From CBFHSF01 sp965658445 (GTDB lineage: Bacteria > Bacteroidota > Bacteroidia > Flavobacteriales > Schleiferiaceae), in the NCBI GenBank assembly GCA_965658445.1, contig CBFHSF010000004.1, positions 62,001 to 126,000 of the forward strand: 64,000 bases of DNA, in the 5' to 3' direction. A program made the translations under genes and the position numbers. Each line of letters begins with the position of its first letter. The stretch's first letter is position 1. Under the pieces are notes generated by a model. It was not told the origin of the DNA. It was given only the letters and a program-made list of their open reading frames with translations, and made no database searches. Shown piece by piece: positions 53,493-61,585 of this stretch.

Positions 53493-54023
53493 TTGAACAA
53501 ACTATTCAATAAACATAAGTTAATTCTGGGATTTCTCGGCATTCCCACCCTTCTGCTTTTGGCGGCATTGTTTATCCCAGAGGGGGATTCCATTCGACTC
53601 CCACATCAGACCTCATTCAATGTCAAGGAACAGGACGAAATATTCTTTAAAAACACGAGAACTCCCCATTATACCTTTGAAGAAAGGTCTCTTTGGGGTT
53701 CTACTCTCTTTTATCCCAAGGAATGGGAAGAAATGCCACTGATGCTCATGATTAATCTGCAGTGGCGATCTGATGAGGCCAGTGTTTTGTTTATTACTTC
53801 AAAAGAGCAAAAACCCATCGACATTGGCATTGGTGATTCAATACATCCCTTTGACCCTATGAATTCCAGGGGGTATCATCAAAAAATGGCCTTCCTGCTT
53901 TACGAAGCCATTCAAGAAGAATCCAGTATTACCATAGGCACAGAAGTCTTGAGCCCTTCAAAAATGGATAGATTGCAAACGGTTTTGGTGGACTATCTGC
54001 GTTTAATTGACAAGGTTCAATGA
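53493..54023 (+). CDS. hypothetical protein with N-terminal membrane anchor (TTG start)
   Basis: A 176-residue protein. One N-terminal hydrophobic segment (LILGFLGIPTLLLLAALFI) is followed by a soluble extracytoplasmic part (EQDEIFFKNTRTPHYTFEE, LWGSTLFYPKEWEEMPLMLM). No domain was recognised. The only in-frame candidate before the membrane segment is TTG at 53493, so that start is assumed. The gene diverges from crtD by 132 bases and converges with terC. Confidence 0.6.
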   Translation: MNKLFNKHKLILGFLGIPTLLLLAALFIPEGDSIRLPHQTSFNVKEQDEIFFKNTRTPHYTFEERSLWGSTLFYPKEWEEMPLMLMINLQWRSDEASVLFITSKEQKPIDIGIGDSIHPFDPMNSRGYHQKMAFLLYEAIQEESSITIGTEVLSPSKMDRLQTVLVDYLRLIDKVQ

Positions 54024-54057
54024 TGGGAAACGCCCTTATGAATGCAGTCTGATCAAC

Positions 54058-54798
54058 CTATTTCCCCTTGTTGTTGGAATTCTTAGTTGAACTCTTCTTT
54101 CGAATATTGGTGTTGATCAATTCCACGGTCAATGAGAAGGCAACTGCAACGTAGATGTATCCCTTTGGAATTTCTACATGAGCTGATTCCGCAACCAATA
54201 CAAAACCGATGAGAATCAAGAATGACAAGGCGAGGATTTGAAGCGATACGTGCTTTTCAATAAACGAGGCAATTCTACCCGAAAAAATTAACATGACAAT
54301 CAAGGAAACGACAATGGCTGCAATCATAATGGGCAATTCATTGGTCATTCCAATGGCGGTAAGAATGGAGTCAAATGAAAAGACAATATCCAATAAGGCA
54401 ATCTGTATTATGATGGACATAAACGACTTAGACACCTTATCTCCAGTGCTTTCCGGGGCATGACTTTCTCCTGAGCTCTTGTGATGAATTTCCTTGGTAC
54501 TCTTCGCGATGAGGAATAACCCACCCAATAGCAATATCAAATCCCTTCCCGTAACCGCATGTTCCATTACTGTGAACAGTGGCTTTGACAGACCAATGAT
54601 CCAAGTAATTCCCAAAAGCATTGCAATCCTCAAAACCAATGCAAGAGAGATACCCGCTGTCCTAGCTTTCGCACGAATAGATTCGGGAAGCTTATTGGTG
54701 AGAAGTGAAATAAAGATAATATTGTCTATTCCCAGGACGATTTCCAAGAAGGTAAGTGTAGCGAATGCAACGAGATTGGCGGTAGTGAAATAGTCCAT
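54058..54798 (-). CDS. TerC-family membrane protein
   Basis: A 246-residue multi-pass membrane protein. TerC features include FLEIVLGIDNIIFISLLTNKLPE and LLDIVFSFDSILTAIGMTNE, each with the conserved acidic residues inside helices. Members export manganese during protein secretion or confer tellurite resistance. The C-terminus is basic and hydrophilic. A strong minus-strand terminator lies only 49 bases upstream of its start, so an upstream RNA ends there or terC carries a regulated leader. Confidence 0.93.
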   Translation of the reverse strand: MDYFTTANLVAFATLTFLEIVLGIDNIIFISLLTNKLPESIRAKARTAGISLALVLRIAMLLGITWIIGLSKPLFTVMEHAVTGRDLILLLGGLFLIAKSTKEIHHKSSGESHAPESTGDKVSKSFMSIIIQIALLDIVFSFDSILTAIGMTNELPIMIAAIVVSLIVMLIFSGRIASFIEKHVSLQILALSFLILIGFVLVAESAHVEIPKGYIYVAVAFSLTVELINTNIRKKSSTKNSNNKGK

Positions 54799-54839
54799 AA
54801 GGGTTGTTCAGAATTTTGTAATTTGAAACAATTTTACAA

Positions 54840-54869
54840 AAAAAAAGAGCCGGATACGAAATCCGGCTC
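54840..54869 (-). terminator. strong terminator upstream of terC
   Basis: A perfect 9-base-pair stem GAGCCGGAT/ATCCGGCTC has a 5-base loop. On the minus strand it is followed by nine or more T. It precedes the terC start by about 50 bases. Confidence 0.85.
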
Positions 54870-55080
54870 CTTACCAACCCTAAATTGAAGTTACCCAACT
54901 ATGAAACCTATTTGGCGATGCCATTTAGATTTCGCTTGCTAAAGTAACTTAGTTATTTCCCCCTCTTTCTGGGTTTCGATGAATAGCAGGTATTGTTCTT
55001 TTTTTGGTAGTTTTTCTTCTTTTTTTTGACATTCCGTTCATACTTTTCTTACATTAGCAAACTGAAAAAAAATGTGCAAT
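54840..55080 (-). ncRNA. candidate small RNA or leader upstream of terC
   Basis: On the minus strand a short transcript would end at the strong hairpin. Just before it is GGGTTGGTAAGGAGCCGG, similar to GGTTGGTAAGCCCCCG ahead of the terminator in candidate RNA copy 1 near 15650. TGGC-ATC-GCCA can form a small hairpin. The 5' end is undefined. I did not find the conserved bases of the manganese yybP-ykoY riboswitch. Confidence 0.35.
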
Positions 55081-55117
55081 CATTACTTTTATGAACGTAA
55101 AAATTTACATTTACTAA

Positions 55118-55507
55118 ATGAATATAGATTTTACTTTTAGTCCAGATTTGGATAGCGAAACCATCACAACCTACCTGGGTGACGATTTGGACTATATCCG
55201 TACCATTTTTAATCTGTTCTTAGAGCAGACTCCAAAAGAAATGGAAAATATACGCTCGCTCACTGCCAATGGGAATTGGGAGGAAGCGGGAAAGATTGCT
55301 CATAAAATTAAACCTACATTCATCATGGTGGGCTTCCCAAAGTATGAGACTCTTTTAAAAGACTTTGAACTGACCGCAAAAGGATCCAACGACCCAAAGG
55401 AACTCAAAGAAATCTTGGCCAAACTAGAAGAAGCGGTGGAATTTTCCGTGAAGACAGTTCAAGCCGATTACTCTCGTTTAAATTCTACCCTAGGCAATGA
55501 ATCTTAA
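55118..55507 (+). CDS. Hpt (histidine phosphotransfer) protein
   Basis: A 129-residue phosphorelay protein. The phospho-acceptor is His62 in KIAHKIKPTF, the usual Hpt signature, within a four-helix bundle (starting TYLGDDLDYIRTIFNLFLEQTPKEM). It overlaps the LytTR response-regulator gene by 11 bases, so both are co-translated and the Hpt probably passes phosphate to or from that regulator. The sensor kinase is not adjacent. Confidence 0.88.
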   Translation: MNIDFTFSPDLDSETITTYLGDDLDYIRTIFNLFLEQTPKEMENIRSLTANGNWEEAGKIAHKIKPTFIMVGFPKYETLLKDFELTAKGSNDPKELKEILAKLEEAVEFSVKTVQADYSRLNSTLGNES

Positions 55508-56207
55508 GTGTATAATAATTGAAGATGAAATCATAGCTCAGAAAAACCTTGAGAATCATTGTAAGAAACACGAAAGTGTAGAATTGATCGAAGTATTCTC
55601 CAATGGTTTGGACGCTATTGAATTTCTCAAATCCAATGAGGTGGATCTCATCTTTTTGGATATTGAAATGCCCGAGTTAACGGGTCTTGAATTTTTGGAA
55701 AAATCCCCTATCCTACCTCAGGTTATTTTTACTACTGCAAAGAAAGAATATGCCTTTGAGGCCTATCAACACGATGTAACGCATTTTTTAAAGAAGCCGA
55801 TTTCGTACAGTTCTTTTGAAGTAGCCATAACCAAAGCGTTGAAAAACGCCACACCTACCAAAGCTGCAGAAACCACAGTAGCTGCTCCCGAATCCATAAA
55901 TGAAGTATTTATTAAGGTTTCTGGTAAGTTTGTTAGACTTTCTTTTGATGAAATACTCTACATTGAAAACGTAGGTGATTACGTAAAAATCGTAACTCCA
56001 GGTAAGTCTCACGTAATTCATGGCACCATTAAGGCCATGGCGGCAAAACTTCCTGAGAACCTATTCTACAAAGTCCACAGATCGTACATTGTGAACTTGA
56101 CTCATATTGTCGATATTGAAGAAGGAACTTTGGTGATTAGAGACAAGGTAATCCCCATCTCTAGAGCGAACCGAAGTGGATTGATGAGCAAGATTAATCT
56201 CTTGTAA
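55497..56207 (+). CDS. LytTR-type response regulator
   Basis: A 236-residue response regulator. The receiver (1-120) has acidic Glu9-Asp10, phospho-acceptor Asp55 in LIFLDIEMPE and Lys in FLKKPIS. A short Ala/Thr linker follows, then a LytTR DNA-binding domain (about 138-236) with VKVSGKFVRLSFDEILYIENVGDYVKI-type sequence and FYKVHRSYIVNL. It regulates targets outside the window. Confidence 0.95.
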   Translation: MNLKCIIIEDEIIAQKNLENHCKKHESVELIEVFSNGLDAIEFLKSNEVDLIFLDIEMPELTGLEFLEKSPILPQVIFTTAKKEYAFEAYQHDVTHFLKKPISYSSFEVAITKALKNATPTKAAETTVAAPESINEVFIKVSGKFVRLSFDEILYIENVGDYVKIVTPGKSHVIHGTIKAMAAKLPENLFYKVHRSYIVNLTHIVDIEEGTLVIRDKVIPISRANRSGLMSKINLL

Positions 56208-56289
56208 ATCCTAATTCTACCTGCTTTTATTTCCCCTTAAGGAAATGGTCCCGACAACAACCACCGCAAAATATATATTGTTCAATATT

Positions 56290-56326
56290 AAAAGCCCCGC
56301 TCGATTGGTCGATGCGGGGCTTTTCA
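56290..56326. terminator. bidirectional terminator
   Basis: The stem AAAAGCCCCGC/GCGGGGCTTTT is extended by TCGA/TCGA inside the loop. It separates the LytTR gene from the convergent DPP III gene. Confidence 0.88.
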
Positions 56327-56354
56327 ATTATTGGGAATCTGATATCCCGAGTCC

Positions 56355-58394
56355 TTAATGGCTGTACTGTGAACCGTACATCATGTGTTGTTGTGTGAAG
56401 TCCGATGGATACTCAACTTTTACGTCCACCATCTTTCCGTTTTCCATTACCGGAACCAAAACGGGATTGATAAATCCAGCATATGGAGCAATGTTTAGCT
56501 TAGAACTGCGCTCAAGTACTTCTCTGTGAAGTTCTGGATCCACTTTTACACCGTACCCCTCAACCAACGCTTTACCGGCTTCAAAATCACCTTCCGACTT
56601 AATTCTTTGAATCTCTTTGAGCAATTCCCCAAAGATTATCTGGAGCTTGTCGTAGTCATTAATAACGAAATAGGTCTTTCCGTCTACCACTTTCTTTTCA
56701 ATCACATTGTCTGCCGCTCCTCTTTCCATGGCCCAGCTGGCAACCAATTGACGGTTTCTCATGTGGTCTTCTTCAATTTCCTCTCCTGGATTGAGCCTTC
56801 TCAATTGAAGCATCATTCCATTGCGGATGTAATTGTCGTATTCTGCACGAGCGGGTCCAAAATCTTCCATTAGCCCCAAATCGATCATTTTTTGATTAGG
56901 TAAGAAGTAAAGAGCCACCAAATCGGCACGAGCCTCTTCAAGTGTAGATGCATAATTCTTAAGGGTTTCTGCTGGCTGACCTACTCCTGGATTGAGTCTT
57001 CCAGAAGCGTGACCTACTACTTCGTGCAAAGCAGTGTGAAGTCTTCCCCCCAAATCACCGTATTTTTCAGCGATTTCTCTCTCCTTAGCGCTGTAGGCAA
57101 ATTCAGCGAGAAGTCCTTTACCCGCAGCCTTTTCGTAGGCGTGCTCAATGTTTCCTAATGAAATAGACTTTGACCCATGCTCTTCTCTGATCCAATTGGC
57201 ATTGGGCAGGTTTACTCCAATAGGTGTGGATGGAGAAGCGTCCCCGGCCTCCCCTACCGCATTGATAATCCTATACGTAACCCCTTTTACATTGGGCTTT
57301 TTGTGCTCGTCCATAATGCTAGAGTTGTCCTCGAACCACTGAACGTTTTGTGAAACGGTAGAAAGCTGCTCTGACGCCTCCAAATCTCTTACTTGGACAA
57401 TGGTTTCAAAGGATGCTTTTCTCCCCATGGGATCGTTGTATACTTCAATAAATCCATTGATGTAATCTACATCGCCCCCTGTGGCTTGAACCCAAGCTAC
57501 GTTGTAGTCATCCCATTTCTGGAGGTCTCCAGTTTGATAGTACTCTACCAAAATCATCAAAGCTACTTTTTGAGCTCCATTTTCTGCCTCTTCAATAGCT
57601 GCTTCTAAATGCCCGATGATTTCTTTGATTTCCGTTCCGTACTTGCCCTCGGCATACCAAACCTCTTCAATCAATTCTCCGGCGTCATTTCTTACCACTG
57701 TGGAGTTGAGACCAATGGATAAAGGTTTAGTAGCATCTGGTGAGTTCTTTTTTGCATAGAACGCCTCTACCTCTGCTTGAGTTATATCAGGGGAATAGAA
57801 GTTAACCGCAGAAGCGGCAACAATATCTACATCACCTGCTTTGTTTACTTTTTTCGCATCAAAACTGGGATCAAAAACAGCCTTGGTGGCTTCTTCACTT
57901 AAGGAAACACCTGCTTTAGAAGCCAAACCATTAAAGTATTCCTGAGAAAATCCTGGTGTAAACTTAAGGTTGGAATAATGGTGGTGAATACCGTTAGAAA
58001 ACCAAATTCTCTTGGTATAGATCATAAATTCCTCCCACTGAGCATCAGCATCGCCATCTGGATGGGCCGCAACGATTTTTTCTAAGGCCTTTCTAATTTC
58101 GAGGTTGTGTCTGTAGTTCTGATCGTAAATAATGTCTCTACCGGCTAGACCGGCCTGAGACAAATGGTATACATACATCTTCTGTTGAGCAGACAACTTT
58201 TCCCAACCGGGAATCTGGTATCTCAAAATTCTAATATCAGCAAACTGCTCGGTTTGCCATTTAAAATCAGCTTCTTTTGCTGTGGTTTCTGGGGTGTGTT
58301 CTTCCATAGGTGCACTGGGAGTTTCCACTACTTTTTGATTACAAGCCACGAGTAAACTGGCCATGACCACTGAGGTGGTTATGCTTTTCAACAT
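56355..58394 (-). CDS. lipoprotein dipeptidyl peptidase III (family M49)
   Basis: A 679-residue zinc dipeptidase. The M49 motif is HEVVGH (457-462) and the second zinc ligand lies in EEARAD (486-491). A signal peptide ends in LVAC, giving a lipidated Cys18, so the enzyme is anchored in the envelope rather than cytoplasmic like the human enzyme. It removes dipeptides from peptide N-termini, which suits peptide feeding. Length and motifs agree with Bacteroidota members. It stands alone. Confidence 0.93.
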   Translation of the reverse strand: MLKSITTSVVMASLLVACNQKVVETPSAPMEEHTPETTAKEADFKWQTEQFADIRILRYQIPGWEKLSAQQKMYVYHLSQAGLAGRDIIYDQNYRHNLEIRKALEKIVAAHPDGDADAQWEEFMIYTKRIWFSNGIHHHYSNLKFTPGFSQEYFNGLASKAGVSLSEEATKAVFDPSFDAKKVNKAGDVDIVAASAVNFYSPDITQAEVEAFYAKKNSPDATKPLSIGLNSTVVRNDAGELIEEVWYAEGKYGTEIKEIIGHLEAAIEEAENGAQKVALMILVEYYQTGDLQKWDDYNVAWVQATGGDVDYINGFIEVYNDPMGRKASFETIVQVRDLEASEQLSTVSQNVQWFEDNSSIMDEHKKPNVKGVTYRIINAVGEAGDASPSTPIGVNLPNANWIREEHGSKSISLGNIEHAYEKAAGKGLLAEFAYSAKEREIAEKYGDLGGRLHTALHEVVGHASGRLNPGVGQPAETLKNYASTLEEARADLVALYFLPNQKMIDLGLMEDFGPARAEYDNYIRNGMMLQLRRLNPGEEIEEDHMRNRQLVASWAMERGAADNVIEKKVVDGKTYFVINDYDKLQIIFGELLKEIQRIKSEGDFEAGKALVEGYGVKVDPELHREVLERSSKLNIAPYAGFINPVLVPVMENGKMVDVKVEYPSDFTQQHMMYGSQYSH

Positions 58395-58546
58395 AGTTTT
58401 TGATTTATCATTTGTCTAAAAATATCAATTTATTATTTCAAAATCCTACCTTTAGAGAAACTTAAATCTAACAGCGCGGTAGTGGGCTCCCTTTAATTTG
58501 GGTCTCTCCCAATCTAGGATCTACACCCGGTAAAAATTTATTACGA

Positions 58547-59563
58547 ATGAAATTTTTAAAAATCTTAGGTATTCTTATCATAGTACTCCTCTTGGGTTAC
58601 AGTGGCTATATGGCTACCCTTGATGGGAAATACGACGTCTCTCGCTCCGTTGAAATTTCTTCTGACCCCAACTCTGTATATGGTATTGTTTCTGATTTGG
58701 AAACGTGGCCAGAGTGGTCTGTTTGGTATTTGAATGATAGCACCATGACCGCTACCTATGGAGAGCAAACCACCGGAGAAGGAGCTTCCTACTCGTGGAC
58801 TAGCGACAATTCTGGTACTGGAACGCTCACCATTATGAGTGCGGATCCAGGAAAATCAATCACCACAAAAATTGAATTTGAAGGGATGGGAACCTCAGAT
58901 GGTTACTGGACTTTTGAAGAAAAAGACGGTGGCACATACCTAACTTGGGGATTCAAAGGCGAAATGCCCTTCTTCTTTAGACCTATGGCTGCCGGAATGG
59001 ATATTGCGTTAGGACCTGATTTTGAAGCCGGTCTCGAAAACATCAGAGAAATGGCAGAAGCTGGAGACTCTGAGTTCTTCACAATGGACGCTATGACCTT
59101 TGAATCTCGCCAATACATGGGAGTAACCTTAGAGGGTAAAATTTCTGAAATGAACTCAGATGTTTACGCCAATGGATATGCTCAAATTATGGAGTACCTC
59201 GGTGGACCTGACAAAGCGGTAGGTTCTATTTCAGGACCTCCATTTGCTATTTTCCACACTTGGGAGCCTGAGCAAGACCTTTACATCATGGAACTTGCTA
59301 TTCCTGCCATAACAGACCTTCCTGGAAACGAAACCGTAGTTAAGGGACAGTCTTATGAGGGAACCGCTATTTTCATCGATCACTACGGTCCCTATGACCA
59401 AACAGGTAATGCACACGAAGATATCGCAGAATTTATTGAACTCAATGGATACCAGTACAACGGATCTCCTATGGAGGTTTACGTAACGGATCCCATGGAA
59501 GAGCCCGATACTACTAAATGGCTAACCAAGGTCATCTATCCTGCAAAGAAATTGGAAGAGTAG
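58547..59563 (+). CDS. membrane-anchored SRPBCC / GyrI-like effector-binding protein
   Basis: A 338-residue protein. One N-terminal transmembrane segment (ILGILIIVLLLGYSGYMA) is followed by an SRPBCC domain (about 30-180; SVEISSDPNSVYGIVSDLETWPEWSVW). A GyrI-like/AraC effector-binding domain comes next (about 190-338; ESRQYMGVTLEGKI, AIFHTWEPEQDLYIMELAIP). The combination is common in Bacteroidota and may bind a hydrophobic ligand outside the cytoplasm. Function is not established. A terminator follows. Confidence 0.85.
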   Translation: MKFLKILGILIIVLLLGYSGYMATLDGKYDVSRSVEISSDPNSVYGIVSDLETWPEWSVWYLNDSTMTATYGEQTTGEGASYSWTSDNSGTGTLTIMSADPGKSITTKIEFEGMGTSDGYWTFEEKDGGTYLTWGFKGEMPFFFRPMAAGMDIALGPDFEAGLENIREMAEAGDSEFFTMDAMTFESRQYMGVTLEGKISEMNSDVYANGYAQIMEYLGGPDKAVGSISGPPFAIFHTWEPEQDLYIMELAIPAITDLPGNETVVKGQSYEGTAIFIDHYGPYDQTGNAHEDIAEFIELNGYQYNGSPMEVYVTDPMEEPDTTKWLTKVIYPAKKLEE

Positions 59564-59623
59564 GATTCAAAACACTTCAAACCGCACCACTGAAATCATT
59601 TCATGTTTGATTTTACATAATGC

Positions 59624-59658
59624 AAAAGCCCCACTCCTATTGGTTGTGGGGCTTTTTT
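59624..59658 (+). terminator. terminator of SRPBCC/GyrI gene
   Basis: The stem AAAAGCCCCAC/GTGGGGCTTTT has an 11-base loop and is followed by more T. Confidence 0.85.
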
Positions 59659-59699
59659 ATGGGTTTGAATTAACGCTATACTCGATAGCCTATCCAACT

Positions 59700-60410
59700 T
59701 TATTCGTACGAAAATTGTCCTTTACTTCTTTGAAACCATTTCTCGTAAACGGTAACGACTCCCAATATCAAAAGCATTCCGTAAAAAGTATCCTCTACGG
59801 GAATAGTCACCAACCGAACCCCTAGGTTCTCTGCATCGTTGTAATGCACAATGGGACTTTCCAATCCAAAACCGGTTAGCACCCCATTTACAATGCAAAA
59901 GGGAATAAGAATCACCGCATAGGCCCTAAAGAACAAGCCCAACCATGGTGTTTTGGCCACGTACAAGTGATATCCCAACAAGGCCGAAAGCAATGAAAAG
60001 GTAACAAACGTGTATATGTGTTGCGTTTGAGTTATCGCAATGACCAATGAAAACCAAAATACAAAAGGGGCTACATGCACCCAGTTTCTACTGGTCTTAG
60101 GAACGGGAATAAAGTAATTGAGAACTCGGTAAATAAAGACACAAGAAAAGGGTACCACCACAAAAAAGAGCACTTCTTCGATGGGGAGGTTGGCAATTTC
60201 TATACCTACTAAATAGTCAGGGTTGAATCCCCAGACGCCAATATCTGTAAACCAAATGTCCCAGACAATAAATGGCAATCCTACGAGGGCAATTCCTAAA
60301 AACAGCCCTTTAAAGCTGTGAGCATAGGCAATTTTCGATTCAAAGGAACGAGTGAGAGGCACCAGAAGGGTAAAAAGATCCAATGCCAAATAGAGGTATT
60401 TTGAACTCAT
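59700..60410 (-). CDS. lycopene cyclase domain protein (CrtYcd-type)
   Basis: A 236-residue membrane protein with about six hydrophobic segments and two repeat-like halves, typical of fused CrtYc/CrtYd lycopene cyclases. The PEEV-like motif appears as NLPIEEVLFFVVVPF, and the first half has LPFIVWDIWFTDIGVWGFNPDYLVG. It would cyclise one or both ends of lycopene to beta-ionone rings. The start at 60410 forms a 4-base overlap with the crtZ stop, so it is co-translated with crtZ. Confidence 0.88.
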   Translation of the reverse strand: MSSKYLYLALDLFTLLVPLTRSFESKIAYAHSFKGLFLGIALVGLPFIVWDIWFTDIGVWGFNPDYLVGIEIANLPIEEVLFFVVVPFSCVFIYRVLNYFIPVPKTSRNWVHVAPFVFWFSLVIAITQTQHIYTFVTFSLLSALLGYHLYVAKTPWLGLFFRAYAVILIPFCIVNGVLTGFGLESPIVHYNDAENLGVRLVTIPVEDTFYGMLLILGVVTVYEKWFQRSKGQFSYE

Positions 60411-60862
60411 GATTTTCTTTCTCTTTCTCTCTTCCAATATTTAATGGGAAAGAGGAGCATTCCAAAAGACTCACCGTGTTCTTTGGTGAGGTGTTTATGG
60501 TGCATTTTGTGCGCCAGTCTTACAGCGCGTAGATAACTGTTATTGGAGTTTCGGAACCACTTAAGTCTTTGGTGAATAAAGATCTCATGGACTAAGAAAT
60601 AAGCGAGGCCATAGACTGCTATTCCCACTCCTACACTCACAGAATAGGGATTCCCATACATCATGCCCAGCATGATACACAACCAACTCGGAATTGCGAA
60701 GATTAAAAAGAAGGCGTCGTTCTTCTCCAAGGGACCTGGCGTTTTTACGTGGTGATCTTCGTGCAAATACCACAAAAATCCATGCATTACGTATTTGTGA
60801 GTGGCCCAAGCCACCCATTCCATAACGAAGAAGGTAACCAGTATAATTAAGGCGTAAATCAT
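60407..60862 (-). CDS. crtZ: beta-carotene hydroxylase CrtZ
   Basis: A 151-residue di-iron membrane hydroxylase that adds hydroxyls to beta-ionone rings. All the His boxes are seen: HKYVMH, HEDHH, HEIFIH and HKMHH. Four hydrophobic segments fit the family. It overlaps the peroxiredoxin gene by 4 bases at its start and crtYcd by 4 bases at its end, so the three are translated together. Confidence 0.93.
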   Translation of the reverse strand: MIYALIILVTFFVMEWVAWATHKYVMHGFLWYLHEDHHVKTPGPLEKNDAFFLIFAIPSWLCIMLGMMYGNPYSVSVGVGIAVYGLAYFLVHEIFIHQRLKWFRNSNNSYLRAVRLAHKMHHKHLTKEHGESFGMLLFPIKYWKRERERKS

Positions 60863-61374
60863 TCAGATATCGCTTTTAGAGCTTCAAGACTTTCGTTGAT
60901 GTGGTTGGTGGGTTTCAGGTGAGAATCGTAAACGTGCACACATACACCGTTTTTATCGAAAATGTAGGTAACGCGTCCTTGTAGTAATCCAAACAGTGAA
61001 GTAGGAACTCCGAATTGATCTCTCACCTTTTTATCGGTGTCCGCCAATAACGTGAACGGCAAATTGTACTTTTCTTCAAAGGCCTTGTGGCTAGCTACAT
61101 CGTCAGTAGAAATACCAATGACCATGGCACCAGCTTCTGTAAAATCTTCAAAGGAATCTCTAAAAGAACACGCCTCTTTGGTACAACCTGGAGTGTCGTC
61201 CTTTGGGTAAAAGTAAATGACCAAATTTTGTTTGCCCACCACATCTTCAGTAGAAAAGGTCTTTCCATTTTGATCTAGTAATTCAAAAGATGGGATAGTA
61301 TCTCCCACCTGCATTGATTGCGCCATGATTGCCGTTGTTATTAATGTAGCGAAAAGGGTGAAAATGTTTTTCAT
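60859..61374 (-). CDS. exported peroxiredoxin (BCP/PrxQ type)
   Basis: A 171-residue thiol peroxidase. Peroxidatic Cys64 and likely resolving Cys69 are in DDTPGCTKEACSFRD. The N-terminus carries a signal-peptide-like segment (FTLFATLITTAIMAQ), so it is expected in the periplasm; bacterial BCPs are usually cytoplasmic. It is first in an operon with crtZ and crtYcd, consistent with protection of carotenoid or envelope lipids from peroxides. Confidence 0.9.
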   Translation of the reverse strand: MKNIFTLFATLITTAIMAQSMQVGDTIPSFELLDQNGKTFSTEDVVGKQNLVIYFYPKDDTPGCTKEACSFRDSFEDFTEAGAMVIGISTDDVASHKAFEEKYNLPFTLLADTDKKVRDQFGVPTSLFGLLQGRVTYIFDKNGVCVHVYDSHLKPTNHINESLEALKAISE

Positions 61375-61411
61375 TCTAAAGTGCTTAACGCATTCTTTTA
61401 AAATTGGTTTA

Positions 61412-61469
61412 GGGGAGGTAGATTTTCTTTTGTCCGGATTTCTCGCCGGGGGCCTCCACCCTCCTCCCC
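61412..61469 (-). promoter_or_regulatory. GC-rich structured leader of peroxiredoxin operon
   Basis: GGGGAGG at 61412-61418 can pair with CCTCCCC at 61463-61469, or in part with CCTCC at 61453-61457. An inner CCGG pair (61434-61437 with 61446-61449) is also possible. The region is unusually GC-rich and lies 38-95 bases upstream of the start codon. Confidence 0.35.
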
Positions 61470-61550
61470 AGGCTCAAGGTACGAAAACCAAATAGCCCAA
61501 CTCGAAAACTTACGTTTACATTCGAATAGTTTCTATTCAAGGTGTCAAAA

Positions 61551-61577
61551 AAAAATGCCGGACGAACCGGCATTTTT
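61551..61577 (-). terminator. terminator of pepD gene
   Basis: The stem AAAAATGCCGG/CCGGCATTTTT has loop ACGAA; on the minus strand it ends in a long T run, 9 bases after the pepD stop. Confidence 0.88.
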
Positions 61578-61585
61578 CATTTCAA

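Larger units (their letters stand above)
54799..55117. other. 319-base divergent region between terC and Hpt gene
   Basis: No protein gene is supported. It contains the minus-strand terminator at 54840-54869, a candidate minus-strand RNA upstream of it, and an AT-rich stretch with poly-T runs (55008-55028). TACTTTTA before the Hpt gene is a possible weak -7 element. Confidence 0.7.

Noticed and set aside
54840..55080. Manganese yybP-ykoY riboswitch upstream of terC
   Set aside because: The GGGGAGUA-type conserved bases of that riboswitch are not visible; only a terminator hairpin is.
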